The notes beneath the pieces are model-generated. The model was given only the letters and a program-made list of their open reading frames with translations. It made no database searches and was not told where the DNA came from. Below are positions 24,901 to 32,364 of a stretch of DNA of 64,000 nucleotides, piece by piece; the first letter of the stretch is position 1; each line of letters opens with the position of its first letter. This stretch comes from Streptomyces sp. MMG1121 (GTDB lineage Bacteria > Actinomycetota > Actinomycetes > Streptomycetales > Streptomycetaceae): assembly GCF_001280015.1 (NCBI RefSeq), contig NZ_LGDV01000187.1, positions 62,001-126,000 of the forward strand. The letters are read 5' to 3'. Position numbers and translations under genes: made by a program.

Positions 24901-25314
24901 GCCACGCAGGTCGATGCGCCCGATGCGCACCTCGACCGCGTCCTCCCGCACTTGCCGGCCGTCGGCGGTGAAGCGGGTGCGCAGCGCCTCGTGCCGGATG
25001 ACGACCGTGCGCAGCGCACTCTCGAGCCGGTCGAGGTCCCAGGCGCCCTCGATCTCGTGGTAGACGTGGCTGGCCACGTTGCCGATCTCGACGTGCTCGC
25101 CGCGGCCGACGAGATAGCTCTGTTGCAGGCCGGTCAGCGGGAAGCCCGCGGCCATGTCGAGGTGGGCGATCAATTCCGCCTTGTGTTCCCTGATCCGGCC
25201 GAGGAGTGCGGCGTCCATGCGGTCGCGCGGCCCCTTGAGACGGAGATCGGTGCCGGCCGCGGTGAGGGTGAGGCCGCGGGCCTCGATCTCGCGGAGCACC
25301 TGTACGTGGCTCAT
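21964..25314 (-). CDS. Single-module NRPS: TubC docking-Cy-A(Cys)-PCP
   Basis: 1116 residues. Residues 1-55 (VQVLREIEARGLTLTAAG...) match the TubC N-terminal docking domain. Residues about 57-480 form a heterocyclization domain: the HHxxxDG motif is replaced by D187-x4-D192-x2-S195 (DGLIMDATS), the Cy signature. The adenylation domain (about 505-1010) has YTSGTTGSPKG and YGRPNANN. Its pocket residues, aligned by eye to GrsA, read D-L-Y-N-M-S-L-I-W, one change from the cysteine code DLYNLSLIWK. The PCP (about 1035-1100) carries DLGGDSLAA. There is no TE or oxidase domain. It should condense an upstream carrier-bound acyl group with Cys and cyclise to a thiazoline. The docking domain implies a partner with a C-terminal carrier, and the preceding gene has one. 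Stops and starts overlap on both sides. Confidence 0.92.
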   Translation of the reverse strand: MSHVQVLREIEARGLTLTAAGTDLRLKGPRDRMDAALLGRIREHKAELIAHLDMAAGFPLTGLQQSYLVGRGEHVEIGNVASHVYHEIEGAWDLDRLESALRTVVIRHEALRTRFTADGRQVREDAVEVRIGRIDLRGAPEEEQRERRLALREERSHRVLPADRAPLLAADVTILADDRMVLHVDHDGLIMDATSMFLFFRDWWSAYADDAAPRSAGEDEEASFEAYVAALEAARTRAPARRARAHWLERLDDLAPCPGLPLRTSPSSITEPRFTARFARLAEAQWSALKTRAAEDGLTPSALLFAVYADTLAAWGAGSRFTVNTTVANRPPIHPRIFEAVGNFCETMLVEIDVDRGTRFADRARALQARLRKELDNRHFTGIEVMRELAQRGGDAGQVRMPYTFNSSLGYVHAGLDGSTLELFGPEVHTSSQTPQVWLDVSAFEQHGGVVVQFDSVDELFPEGLVEDLVAGYQRLLEALLTVEAWQATTFDLLPEEQRRRRRAANDTATPLPAPGALTDSFLDQVDRTPDAPAVISGSTTLSYAELYGHAAHAAAWLRARHAAPDELVGLVMHRGPEQIIGIVATLLAGAAYLPVDAALPAERRAYMLADGRVRHVLTNTDDHHDTDGAHGVHVLDATRPLPPGPPPEPRPVPGADDDDHLAYVLYTSGTTGSPKGVMVSRGSVANVVADCTTRFHVGPTDRLFGVSAFNFDLSVYDVFGALSTGAALVLPDTDKAADPAHWLHRCAEAGVTVWNSVPAIVSLLHEQAVAEGPEGAESLASLRLVMMSGDRIPPALPAALRGLRPDLEVISLGGPTETTIWNILHPVRKDEDGSRSIPYGRPNANNRAYVLDEFGCDVPDWVSGEIWAAGAGLARGYWGDEARTAERFVHDPERGERLYRTGDLGRYLPDGDIDILGRSDFQIKVNGYRIEAGEVETRLTALDGVARAVVVRQDGEHGSRLAAHLIPTGQERPGVEWIREELRRHLPYYMVPAAVHWHDSLPLTRNGKVDRARLVESAEGGEPSAAGVAAPDTELERQVAAVWAKVLRIAETDLDVTRSLYDLGGDSLAAARILTGVRKAFGLTITLDRLPEADTVRAMASLVGASLTAREESTT

Positions 25315-27584
25315 GACGTCACCTCTTGGAGGGCGGCGAGGGCCTCGGGTTCCGCGCCGTCCAGGACGCGGGCGGCCAACTCGGCGACCGTCATGTCACC
25401 CAGCAGGTCTTCGATCGGCACGTCGGCGCCGAGCTGCTCGGTGATCCGGTACTGGAGCGCGATCGCCTGGAGGGACTCCATGCCGATCTGCACGAGCGAG
25501 CTGTCCCGTACGGACTCGTCGGCCGGTAGCCGCAGGGTGTCGCGCACCAGGTCGCTCAGCCAGGGCAGCAGCGGCGAGTCCTCGGCCATGGCCCGCGGGT
25601 CGGCGAAGAACTCCTGCCGGGACAGGTCGACGGTGCTCCCGGCGGGCACCAGGGTGACGGTGCTGGGCCATTCGGTCGGCGGGGGTCCGCCGAGGGCGGC
25701 TGCCAGCCGGGTCGCGAACCTGGGCATGACGGGGGCGGCGCACGTGGCGAGCAGGCGTGCGGCGGCGAGTTCGAGGGCGACGGCGGTACGGGCCTCGTCC
25801 GCGCAGCTCTCGACGTCCGCGGCCGGGGCCTGGCGCCGGGAGAAGACCGTGACGTCCTCGACGATGCCGTTCAGTGCCTCGGCGGCCTGGTTGAGGGAGA
25901 ACCCGTCCTGGCCCAGACTGCCGGTCACCTGCGCCAGCCGGGTCTGCAGCCGGGCGAGGAACGCCGTGTGCTCGGGGGTCCATGTGCCGGCGTCCGGGGC
26001 GGTGTTGCCGTAGCGCTTCTCGAGACGGTCGCCGAGTCCGTTCAGCCAGCCCTGCCAGGTGCCGATGAGGGTCTGCCGCACGTACGCGGTGTAGGCGCCG
26101 AGTTCGAAGTTGGTGCGGCGGCCTTCGGGGCGGGTCAGCGCGAGGTAGAAGCGGATGGAGTCGACCGAACGGGGGTTGAGGATCTCCTTGCCCGAGATGA
26201 CGTGGCGGCGGCTGGTGGAGAACTTGCTGTTGTCGAGCAGGTAGAACTCGTTGATGTGGTAGTCGATGTCCGGCGTCCAGTCCGGATGGGCGAGCCGGTA
26301 GAGGGCCGGGACGAACATGGGGTGGAAGAAGCTGCCGTCCGAGCCCAGGAAGTGGACGACCTTCCAGTCCTGTTCGGGCTCGTCGGCCCTCCAGGACCGG
26401 CCGAGGCCGCGGCCGAGCGCCTCGATGCCGTAGAGGATGCTGAAGGCGTAGTCCAGCCATGACCAGATGACCTGGCCCTCGACCTCCGACCCGGCGGGCT
26501 TCACGCCCCAGGTGGCGGGGTGGGTGAGCGGGATCTCAAGGTGCTCACGGCGGGAGAGCCGTTCGGCGAGTTCCTTCACCGGGGCCGGGATGCGGCCGAG
26601 GCGGTGATGGGCGGCGATGTCCTTGGCCAGCTGGTGCAGCGGCACGGTGTAGCGGGTCACGGTGCCCTCGCGGGGCGCGGCGTCGGAGACCGCGGAGCGT
26701 GGGTCGGTCAGGTCGGTGCAGACGTTGGGCTCCAGGCAGGCCTCGCAGACGTTTCCACCGGTCTCGTTGGCGCAGTTGGGGCAGCGACCGGTGACGCCGG
26801 ACTCGTAGAGGTATTCACCGGTCACGGCGTCGAAGAGGGCCGTGCCCGGGCGGGGGGCGACCGTGCCGGAGTCGGTGAGGCGGGTGAAGAACCTCCGAAG
26901 GGCGTCAGGGTAGGCGGCGTCACGGCTGGTCGCCGTGTACTGGTGGACATCGATGTCCATGAGCCGCAGGGTCGCGAGGATCTCCGCGCTGTAGTGGGCT
27001 GCGGTCTCGGCCGGCTCGCGCTCCTCCCGGCGGGCGGCGGCGACGACGTAGTTCTGGTAGTCGTCGCTGCCGGTGATGTGCCAGGCGTCGGCGCCCTTCA
27101 TGCGCTGGTGGCGGACGAAGACGTCGGCGCCGAAGAACGGGCCGGACAGATGGCCCAGATGGAGATCCCCGTTGGGGGTCGGTGCCGAGGAGAACACGAA
27201 CAGCGGACGTGTGTCGAAGCGGCGGTGTGCGGTGTCGGCGGCCGCGTGTGCGGCTCGGTCGGCGTCCCGCCAGTAGAGGCTGAGCAGCAGCAGGTCGGTG
27301 TCGCCGTGGTTCTCGACGGTGTGTGTCTCGAAGGGCTCGAACTGCACGACCGTGCCGGCCCGCACCGGGCGGCTTTCGGCGTCGACGGTCAGTTGGCCGG
27401 TGCCGGAGACGATCACCCAGGTCTCGGTCTCGTCGTGCTGATGGGCGTCGGACCGTGCTCCGGGTGCGACGCTCACCCAGGCGGCGGCGACGCCCAGCCG
27501 TGCCGCGGCACCGGTGTCGAGGGAGGTGACGTCGATCCCGTAGGACTTCTGTAACTCGGCTGCGGTGTAGGTGCTGATCTTCAC
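25311..27584 (-). CDS. Hydrazine synthetase: cupin-MetRS-like enzyme with fused carrier domain
   Basis: 757 residues from a GTG at 27584 (GAAGGAG upstream). The cupin (1-110) keeps the metal ligands His48, His50, Glu54 and His88. The class I tRNA-synthetase-like part (about 125-640) has HLGH at 142-145, a zinc knuckle Cys268/271/280/283 and KFSTS at 454-458 for KMSKS. This pairing is that of Spb40-type enzymes, which use ATP to join N6-hydroxylysine to an amino acid, glycine in s56-p1, and rearrange to an N-N bond. Unlike those as I know them, it continues with a linker and a carrier domain (about 675-745) with Ser704 in IGMESLQAI. It overlaps the flavoenzyme and NRPS genes (GTGA, ATGA). No tRNA role is expected, since the anticodon-binding end is not followed by the usual MetRS tail. 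Confidence 0.92.
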   Translation of the reverse strand: MKISTYTAAELQKSYGIDVTSLDTGAAARLGVAAAWVSVAPGARSDAHQHDETETWVIVSGTGQLTVDAESRPVRAGTVVQFEPFETHTVENHGDTDLLLLSLYWRDADRAAHAAADTAHRRFDTRPLFVFSSAPTPNGDLHLGHLSGPFFGADVFVRHQRMKGADAWHITGSDDYQNYVVAAARREEREPAETAAHYSAEILATLRLMDIDVHQYTATSRDAAYPDALRRFFTRLTDSGTVAPRPGTALFDAVTGEYLYESGVTGRCPNCANETGGNVCEACLEPNVCTDLTDPRSAVSDAAPREGTVTRYTVPLHQLAKDIAAHHRLGRIPAPVKELAERLSRREHLEIPLTHPATWGVKPAGSEVEGQVIWSWLDYAFSILYGIEALGRGLGRSWRADEPEQDWKVVHFLGSDGSFFHPMFVPALYRLAHPDWTPDIDYHINEFYLLDNSKFSTSRRHVISGKEILNPRSVDSIRFYLALTRPEGRRTNFELGAYTAYVRQTLIGTWQGWLNGLGDRLEKRYGNTAPDAGTWTPEHTAFLARLQTRLAQVTGSLGQDGFSLNQAAEALNGIVEDVTVFSRRQAPAADVESCADEARTAVALELAAARLLATCAAPVMPRFATRLAAALGGPPPTEWPSTVTLVPAGSTVDLSRQEFFADPRAMAEDSPLLPWLSDLVRDTLRLPADESVRDSSLVQIGMESLQAIALQYRITEQLGADVPIEDLLGDMTVAELAARVLDGAEPEALAALQEVTS

Positions 27585-28693
27585 GGCTGGCTCCTTCGGT
27601 TCTGTGCCGGGCGGGGCCGGGGATCCGGCAGGCGCAGCAGATCGACGGCGTCCGAGGCGATCGCCGGGGCGAGGCGGTAACCGGATCCGTTCGCGGCGCC
27701 GGCGAAGACGACGCGCCCGGCGGTGTCGAGGGCGCGTACCTCCGGCTCCCCGCCGACGCTGTACGCGTCGCAGAACACCCGCCCCGACGGGGCGTGTTCG
27801 GCGAGGTCCGGTGCGTGCCGGCGCAGGCTCTCCCGCGCTTCGACAGCGTTGTCGTAGGAGAGCCCGTCCGCTGTCGCGGCGGGATCGACGTCCCATTCCT
27901 GGCAGGTGTAGCTGAACAGCCAGTGCCCCCGGTCCCGCAGGGGCAGCAGGAAGCTGTCCTCGTCATGGAAGACGATGGTGCGGTGACCGTCGGCCGGCGA
28001 CTGGTCGATGTGGAGGGCGATGATCTTCTTGATCCGGGCGCCGAGCGGCGCGACCAGCTCCCGCCAGGCGGGTGCGGCGAGCCACGGGCCGGGGGCCACC
28101 ACGACCTGACGTGCCGTCAATGTCTCGCCGGTGCTGAGCCGCAGGGCCACGACGTCGCCGCCAAACGTGTCGTGGGCGTCCGGGTCGACCGCCTCGACGG
28201 CGACGCCCTCGCGGAACGTCACGACGTGGCGCAGTTCGTGTGCCAGGGCCTGGACGAGGGCGTACACGTCGGCGTACTGGGCGCCTTCGCAGGTGAAGAC
28301 CTGGGAGTTCGCCGGGCGGCGGATGCCCGGTGGGCCGTCGGGGAGGTCGTCGGTCCGGGTCAGCCGGGCGCTGTCGAGGTAGATCTCGCGCAGTTCCGGT
28401 TCACTCGTCTCCGTGGCCACCACGGACAGGTCTACCTGGTGGATCGGCAGGGCCGGGTGCCGGACCTTGAGTTCGTCGTAGTAGTCCTGGCTGTAGCGGG
28501 CCATGCGCCGTACGCGCTCCGTCGCACCGCGCGGGCAGTGCAGCCCGGCCGAGCGGCGGCTCGCGCCGCTGCCGACGGTCTCGCGGTCGAGGAGCACCAC
28601 GGAGCTGCCGGGTGCGCGCTCCGTGATGTGCCGGGCGATCAGACAGCCGACGACCCCGCCGCCGACCACGGCGACGTCGGCGCATCGTGGCAT
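27581..28693 (-). CDS. FAD-dependent DAO-family oxidoreductase (Spb39-like)
   Basis: 370 residues starting MPRCADVAVVGGG, with a GxGxxG FAD loop (VVGGGVVGCL) at residues 8-17 and ERAPGSSVVLLDRE as the second Rossmann strand. The C-terminal GAANGSGYRLAPAIA closes the FAD site, as in glycine/sarcosine oxidases. In the s56-p1 and triacsin pathways a flavoenzyme at this position oxidises the lysine-glycine hydrazine, releasing hydrazinoacetic acid and 2-aminoadipate 6-semialdehyde. The same reaction is proposed here from gene order and family. The ATG at 28693 overlaps the stop of the hydroxylase gene (ATGA) and the stop overlaps the next GTG. Confidence 0.88.
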   Translation of the reverse strand: MPRCADVAVVGGGVVGCLIARHITERAPGSSVVLLDRETVGSGASRRSAGLHCPRGATERVRRMARYSQDYYDELKVRHPALPIHQVDLSVVATETSEPELREIYLDSARLTRTDDLPDGPPGIRRPANSQVFTCEGAQYADVYALVQALAHELRHVVTFREGVAVEAVDPDAHDTFGGDVVALRLSTGETLTARQVVVAPGPWLAAPAWRELVAPLGARIKKIIALHIDQSPADGHRTIVFHDEDSFLLPLRDRGHWLFSYTCQEWDVDPAATADGLSYDNAVEARESLRRHAPDLAEHAPSGRVFCDAYSVGGEPEVRALDTAGRVVFAGAANGSGYRLAPAIASDAVDLLRLPDPRPRPAQNRRSQP

Positions 28694-30033
28694 CACAGTC
28701 CGCCCAACTCCTCGGCGGGGGGTTTGGCGGACCACTCCACGAAGGACGGCAGTTGTTCGTCGGAGCCGATGCCCACGATCCGGTCGAAGATGCGCCGGCT
28801 GCGCCAGGCGGTGAGACTCAGATTGGGATCGGCCAGGCCGCGCTGCCCGCGGGCTGCGTTCTGCATGAAGATCATGCGGTTCTGGGGGCCGTCCCAGCGG
28901 ACGGCGAAGTCCCGGTCGATGCGGTACTCGTCGCCTTCGCGTTCCAGGCGGTCCGCGATCGGCTCAAGGAAGTCGGTCGGGGCCGGGCGGAAGCCGGTGG
29001 CCCAGACGATGGCGTCCACGTCGACGTACTCGGCGACTTCGGGCCGGTCGTTGTGAGCCATGCTGATGGACCATCCGCCCGATTCGTCGCCGCTGACATC
29101 GGTGACGCCCCGGTTCGGCAACAGTGCGACAAGGTCCTCGGCGCCATGGATGAAGCGGTGTTCGTAGCACCGCTGGTAAATCTGCCTGAGTGTCGATTCG
29201 GAGATTCCGTCGCTGCTCAGAACATTCTTCTCGTTCAGCGTGTCCCGGGTCGCCCGGTCCAGTCCGAAGAAGTAGTCCGAATAGCTTGGAACGTAGTACT
29301 CGTTGGTGAACGGGGAGTCATCGATGGGGAAGTAGTTCCCCCGCCGGGAAATCCACGTCACACGCCTGGGTAACTCGCTGGGCGGCCGCGAGATAAGATC
29401 GAGGAACGCCTCCGCACCGGACTGGCCACCGCCGACGACCGCGACTCGCTTCCCGGCCAGGTGCTGTGTCTCAACGGTGAAGTCGGCGACGTGGAACTGA
29501 GTCGTGCCGAGCTTTCCCCGGGCCATTTCCGGAACCCAGGGAACGGTTCCGATGCCGACGACTATGTTCTCCGCCTGAAGCGTACGTCGACTGGTGCGCA
29601 CGACGAAGGAATCGTCGAACTCGACGGCCAGAACTTTCTCGCCGAATACCACGTTCTGGTTGCGGCGGCTGGCCCATTGCAGATAGTTCCGGAACTCCAT
29701 CCGCGGCACCGCGTCGTACTGCGCGTTGATGAAATGGTAGATCTTTCCCTGATCGTGCAGATACGACAGGAAGGAAAAGCGGTTCGTCGGATCGGACAGG
29801 AGAACGAGGTCCTTCAGCAGCGAGACCTGCAACGATGCGCCGGGCATCTGCTGGCCGTCGTGCCATCCGAACTGGCCCTTCTGATCCAGGAAGAGGTTCG
29901 GGACCTCTGGCCGACCGTGCAGCAGCGACGCCAGGCTCAGATTCGCCGGGCCGACCCCGATGCCCAGGCAGCGGTAGTAAGTCGTTTCGCTTTCCGTGGT
30001 GCGTGTACTGCTCTTCGTGGCAGATTTTCCCAC
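28693..30033 (-). CDS. N6-lysine monooxygenase (Spb38-like), first gene of the operon
   Basis: 446 residues of the lysine/ornithine N-hydroxylase family, an FAD- and NADPH-dependent group that adds OH to a side-chain amine. GIGVGPANLSLA is the FAD loop. WHDGQQMPGASLQVSLLKDLVLLSDP is the conserved block after it, VAVVGGGQSGAEAF the NADPH loop, and WATGFRP the C-terminal ATGY-like motif. I start at the GTG at 30033: the frame stays open 56 codons upstream, but that part has no homology and GGGAG lies ten bases before this GTG. The 5' half has more A/T at codon third positions than its neighbours, hinting at separate acquisition. It should supply N6-hydroxylysine to the hydrazine synthetase. Ornithine is the alternative substrate. 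Confidence 0.92.
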   Translation of the reverse strand: MGKSATKSSTRTTESETTYYRCLGIGVGPANLSLASLLHGRPEVPNLFLDQKGQFGWHDGQQMPGASLQVSLLKDLVLLSDPTNRFSFLSYLHDQGKIYHFINAQYDAVPRMEFRNYLQWASRRNQNVVFGEKVLAVEFDDSFVVRTSRRTLQAENIVVGIGTVPWVPEMARGKLGTTQFHVADFTVETQHLAGKRVAVVGGGQSGAEAFLDLISRPPSELPRRVTWISRRGNYFPIDDSPFTNEYYVPSYSDYFFGLDRATRDTLNEKNVLSSDGISESTLRQIYQRCYEHRFIHGAEDLVALLPNRGVTDVSGDESGGWSISMAHNDRPEVAEYVDVDAIVWATGFRPAPTDFLEPIADRLEREGDEYRIDRDFAVRWDGPQNRMIFMQNAARGQRGLADPNLSLTAWRSRRIFDRIVGIGSDEQLPSFVEWSAKPPAEELGGL

Positions 30034-30398
30034 AGCGCTAACACACTCCCAGCACTGACGTGGCTGATCATCTGGCGGAATTCTGCGATCATGCGGAGCA
30101 CCGACTTCGGCCGGCGCGACAGAACAACTCCCGACGCGATCAAGAAGATCAGCGCAGCAAGAGCTTATCGACAGATGCTTCTCAATGAGCGGCTGCCACA
30201 CATGATGGAAGCCGGATGGCTGACGGGCGCCAACGGGTTGAAGGCAGTTCGGCGGCTCATGTTCACCTGTCCCCCGCTCGCGTTTTACCGTGTGTCTGCG
30301 TTCGCGGCCTGCGGGCTCGAATAGGCCCTGGCCAGAAGCGTTACGACCCTGGATCGATCACCGAGACTGATGATCTCCTTTGTCTCAAACGCTAGTTG

Positions 30399-30427
30399 AC
30401 GCTATCACGATCGCTATCGTGTGCCAA
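30399..30427 (-). promoter_or_regulatory. Candidate operon promoter with a dyad in the spacer
   Basis: On the minus strand TTGGCA (30422-30427) and TAGCGT (30399-30404) are 17 bases apart. The spacer contains a perfect dyad CACGATCGCTATCGTG (30406-30421). A repressor bound there would cover the promoter. It lies about 370 bases upstream of the first operon gene. Confidence 0.5.
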
Positions 30428-30990
30428 CCGCTACGATTGATCGATTGGCCTGTGAAACTTTTTCGGCCAATGTGCGTGGTGGAATGAACCCGCCCGTGAT
30501 GACGTCCTTCGGGCGTGTGTCGTGGCCCCTGAACGCCGGGGCGGACGTCATGTGACAACATCCGCCGGCTGCACGCCGGCCCTTCAACCGGCAGGCAGTT
30601 CCAGCCACTTGTCCATCCGTGCTCCCGGGGTGCTTGGTCGTCGGAGGTTCCGACAAGGGAATTGAACGCGTGTGATGAGCCAGGTCGCATGTCGGGCCGG
30701 GCCCTGGTCCGCGAGGGCCCCAACCGGGTGACATCACCCGCGGTTGCTGCCCGGCCGTGCACGTTCGACCGGACTCGGCGCGCTTCTGGGCCCTGGGGCC
30801 GCCCTCAAGGCCAGCCCCTTGCCACCTGCGCCGGCGTGCCGACCGCAACCGGCGTGCCCGCCCGCGCACTCCGTCAGGACCCGGAGCGTTCCTGCCGAGC
30901 GGGGCGCTCACATCGTGCGCGCGGCGCAGCCGGACACCGACGGCGAGCGCCGGCCTGTGAGCCGCACGGCCGCCCCATCCGCGCCGACGC

Positions 30991-31017
30991 CGTGGGCCGG
31001 TTGATGTCCGGCCCACG
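30991..31017. terminator. Strong hairpin downstream of the glutamate dehydrogenase-family gene
   Basis: Perfect 10-bp stem with a 7-base loop (CGTGGGCCGG, TTGATGT, CCGGCCCACG), extendable by one pair. It lies about 200 bases beyond the stop at 31219. A second, longer-range inverted repeat of 14 bp (31017-31030 with 31091-31104) adjoins it. There is no T-run. Confidence 0.4.
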
Positions 31018-31218
31018 GGCCGGCACCTCGACCGGAGCCCGGCTGCCGGCGCACTGAACACCGACGACGTCAGGCCGTCCGGCGGTGCGCCGAGGTGCCG
31101 GCCCCTCTTTCGCATCATCGAGCGTGCACGCCACGAGTTCTGTGCTGTGGAACGGGTCGCCTTCCCCCCTGCTCGCTCCCCAGCTCTCCCTCCGCGTGTT
31201 CACGTGAGGCCGGTCGGA

Positions 31219-32364
31219 TCAGGGTCTGATGCGGCCCTTGCTGCGCATGGCGGCACGGACGCGTTCCTCGGCGATACGGCGCCCGGCGATGTGCGGGGTG
31301 GTGGCATGACGTTGGGCTTCTTCGAGCACGTTGACGGCGTTGGCGCGCAGTCGGTGGGCGATCGTCTCGAAGATGGCGGAGGTCTCGGTGCGGAACCCGG
31401 AGTAGCGGGCGTCCATGGCGAAGGCCGCGGCGACGACACCGCCGGCGTTGGCCACGAAGTCGGGCACGACGGCGATGCCTCGTTCGGCGAGGATGGACTG
31501 GGCCGACGGAGAGGTGGGCAGGTTGGCGCCTTCCACCACCAGTTTCGCCTTGATCCGGCGTGCGGTCGCGTCGTCGATGACGTCCTGCAGAGCCGCCGGG
31601 ACCAGGATGTCGCACTCGACGGTGAGTTCCTCGCCGGAGGGCACGGCGAACCCCTGGTGGTGGCGGGTGACGAAGTCGTCGCCGTGCTCCTTCCTCGCGG
31701 CCTGCAGGGCGGGCACGTCCAGTCCGCTGGGGTCGTGGAGGGCTCCCTTGACGGTGGACACAGCGACGACGGTGGCGCCGAGTTCGGCGAACCTCGCGCC
31801 GGCGGCGTGGCCGACCGCGCCGAACCCCTGGATGGCGACCCTGGCGCCCTTGAGCGGCAGCTTGAGGTGCTCGGCGGCGGCGTCGGCGACTTCGGCGACG
31901 CCGAATCCTGTGACGCCGAGTTCGTCGTAGGCGACTCCGCCGAGGTGGGCGGGGGTACCGACGGCCGCGCCGCGGTCGCCCAGTTCGTCCTGGATGACGG
32001 CACCGTCGTCCTCGGTGAGCCCCATGTCGAGGCCCATGACGTATTCGCGTGGCACCTCGTTGGACAGGGCGCGGGCGAAGGCACGCAGGATCGCCTCCTT
32101 GTCGGGGCCGGCCGGGTCGGCGACGATGCCGGCCTTCGCGCCGCCGTAGAAGAGGTCCACGCCGGCCCACTTCCATGTCATGACACGCGCCAGGCGGGCG
32201 ATCTCGCCGACGGAGACGTTGGGGCCCATCCGCGTGCCGCCCTTGCCGGCGCCGCGGGCGGTGTTGTCGATGACCAGGACGCCCTTCATACCGGTGCGCC
32301 GGTGGGAGACGACGACGATCTTCTCGGGTCCCCAGTCGTCGACGAGGGAGAGTGCGTCAGTCAT
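31219..32364 (-). CDS. Glutamate dehydrogenase-family amino acid dehydrogenase
   Basis: 381 residues of the Glu/Leu/Phe/Val dehydrogenase family, which interconverts an amino acid and its 2-oxo acid plus ammonia with NAD(P). The active-site strand MTWKWAGVDLFYGGAKAGI keeps both lysines, unlike the operon paralogue. GLDMGLTEDDGAVIQDE, the nucleotide loop IQGFGAVGHAAG, and VVEGANLPTSPSAQ with VPDFVANAGGVV complete the family pattern. At 381 residues it is shorter than hexameric GDHs (about 420-450), so the true substrate is uncertain. Start ATG at 32364 gives MTDALSLVDDWGPEK. It is transcribed divergently from the LysR gene at 33016, which probably controls it. Supplying or consuming glutamate for lysine breakdown is plausible. 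Confidence 0.85.
   Translation of the reverse strand: MTDALSLVDDWGPEKIVVVSHRRTGMKGVLVIDNTARGAGKGGTRMGPNVSVGEIARLARVMTWKWAGVDLFYGGAKAGIVADPAGPDKEAILRAFARALSNEVPREYVMGLDMGLTEDDGAVIQDELGDRGAAVGTPAHLGGVAYDELGVTGFGVAEVADAAAEHLKLPLKGARVAIQGFGAVGHAAGARFAELGATVVAVSTVKGALHDPSGLDVPALQAARKEHGDDFVTRHHQGFAVPSGEELTVECDILVPAALQDVIDDATARRIKAKLVVEGANLPTSPSAQSILAERGIAVVPDFVANAGGVVAAAFAMDARYSGFRTETSAIFETIAHRLRANAVNVLEEAQRHATTPHIAGRRIAEERVRAAMRSKGRIRP

Larger units (their letters stand above)
30034..31218. other. Non-coding leader and promoter region of the biosynthetic operon
   Basis: About 1.2 kb without a convincing gene. Bases 30040-30480 are distinctly less GC-rich than the window and would form a leader of roughly 360 bases. 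A 31-codon frame starting at the ATG near 30263 on the minus strand lies in it with a weak ribosome site; I do not call it a gene. The part at 30990-31105 holds the inverted repeats listed separately. Confidence 0.5.

Noticed and set aside
22318..26013. Very long rightward open frame across the NRPS and synthetase genes
   Set aside because: Long antisense frames are normal in high-GC DNA. The minus strand has intact NRPS, MetRS and cupin motifs.
25311..27584. Housekeeping methionyl-tRNA synthetase
   Set aside because: The cupin in front, the carrier domain behind and the neighbours show a hydrazine synthetase. Its location in a biosynthetic operon also argues against a housekeeping role.
29461..30324. 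Rightward open frame of 287 codons opposite the lysine hydroxylase
   Set aside because: It is the complement of a clear hydroxylase gene over most of its length. Only its last 75 codons lie outside, in the leader, and they have no ribosome site or family match.
30080..30324. Small rightward gene (MRSTDFGRRDRTTPD...) in the operon leader
   Set aside because: No ribosome site, mixed codon use and no recognised family. The region is better explained as leader DNA.
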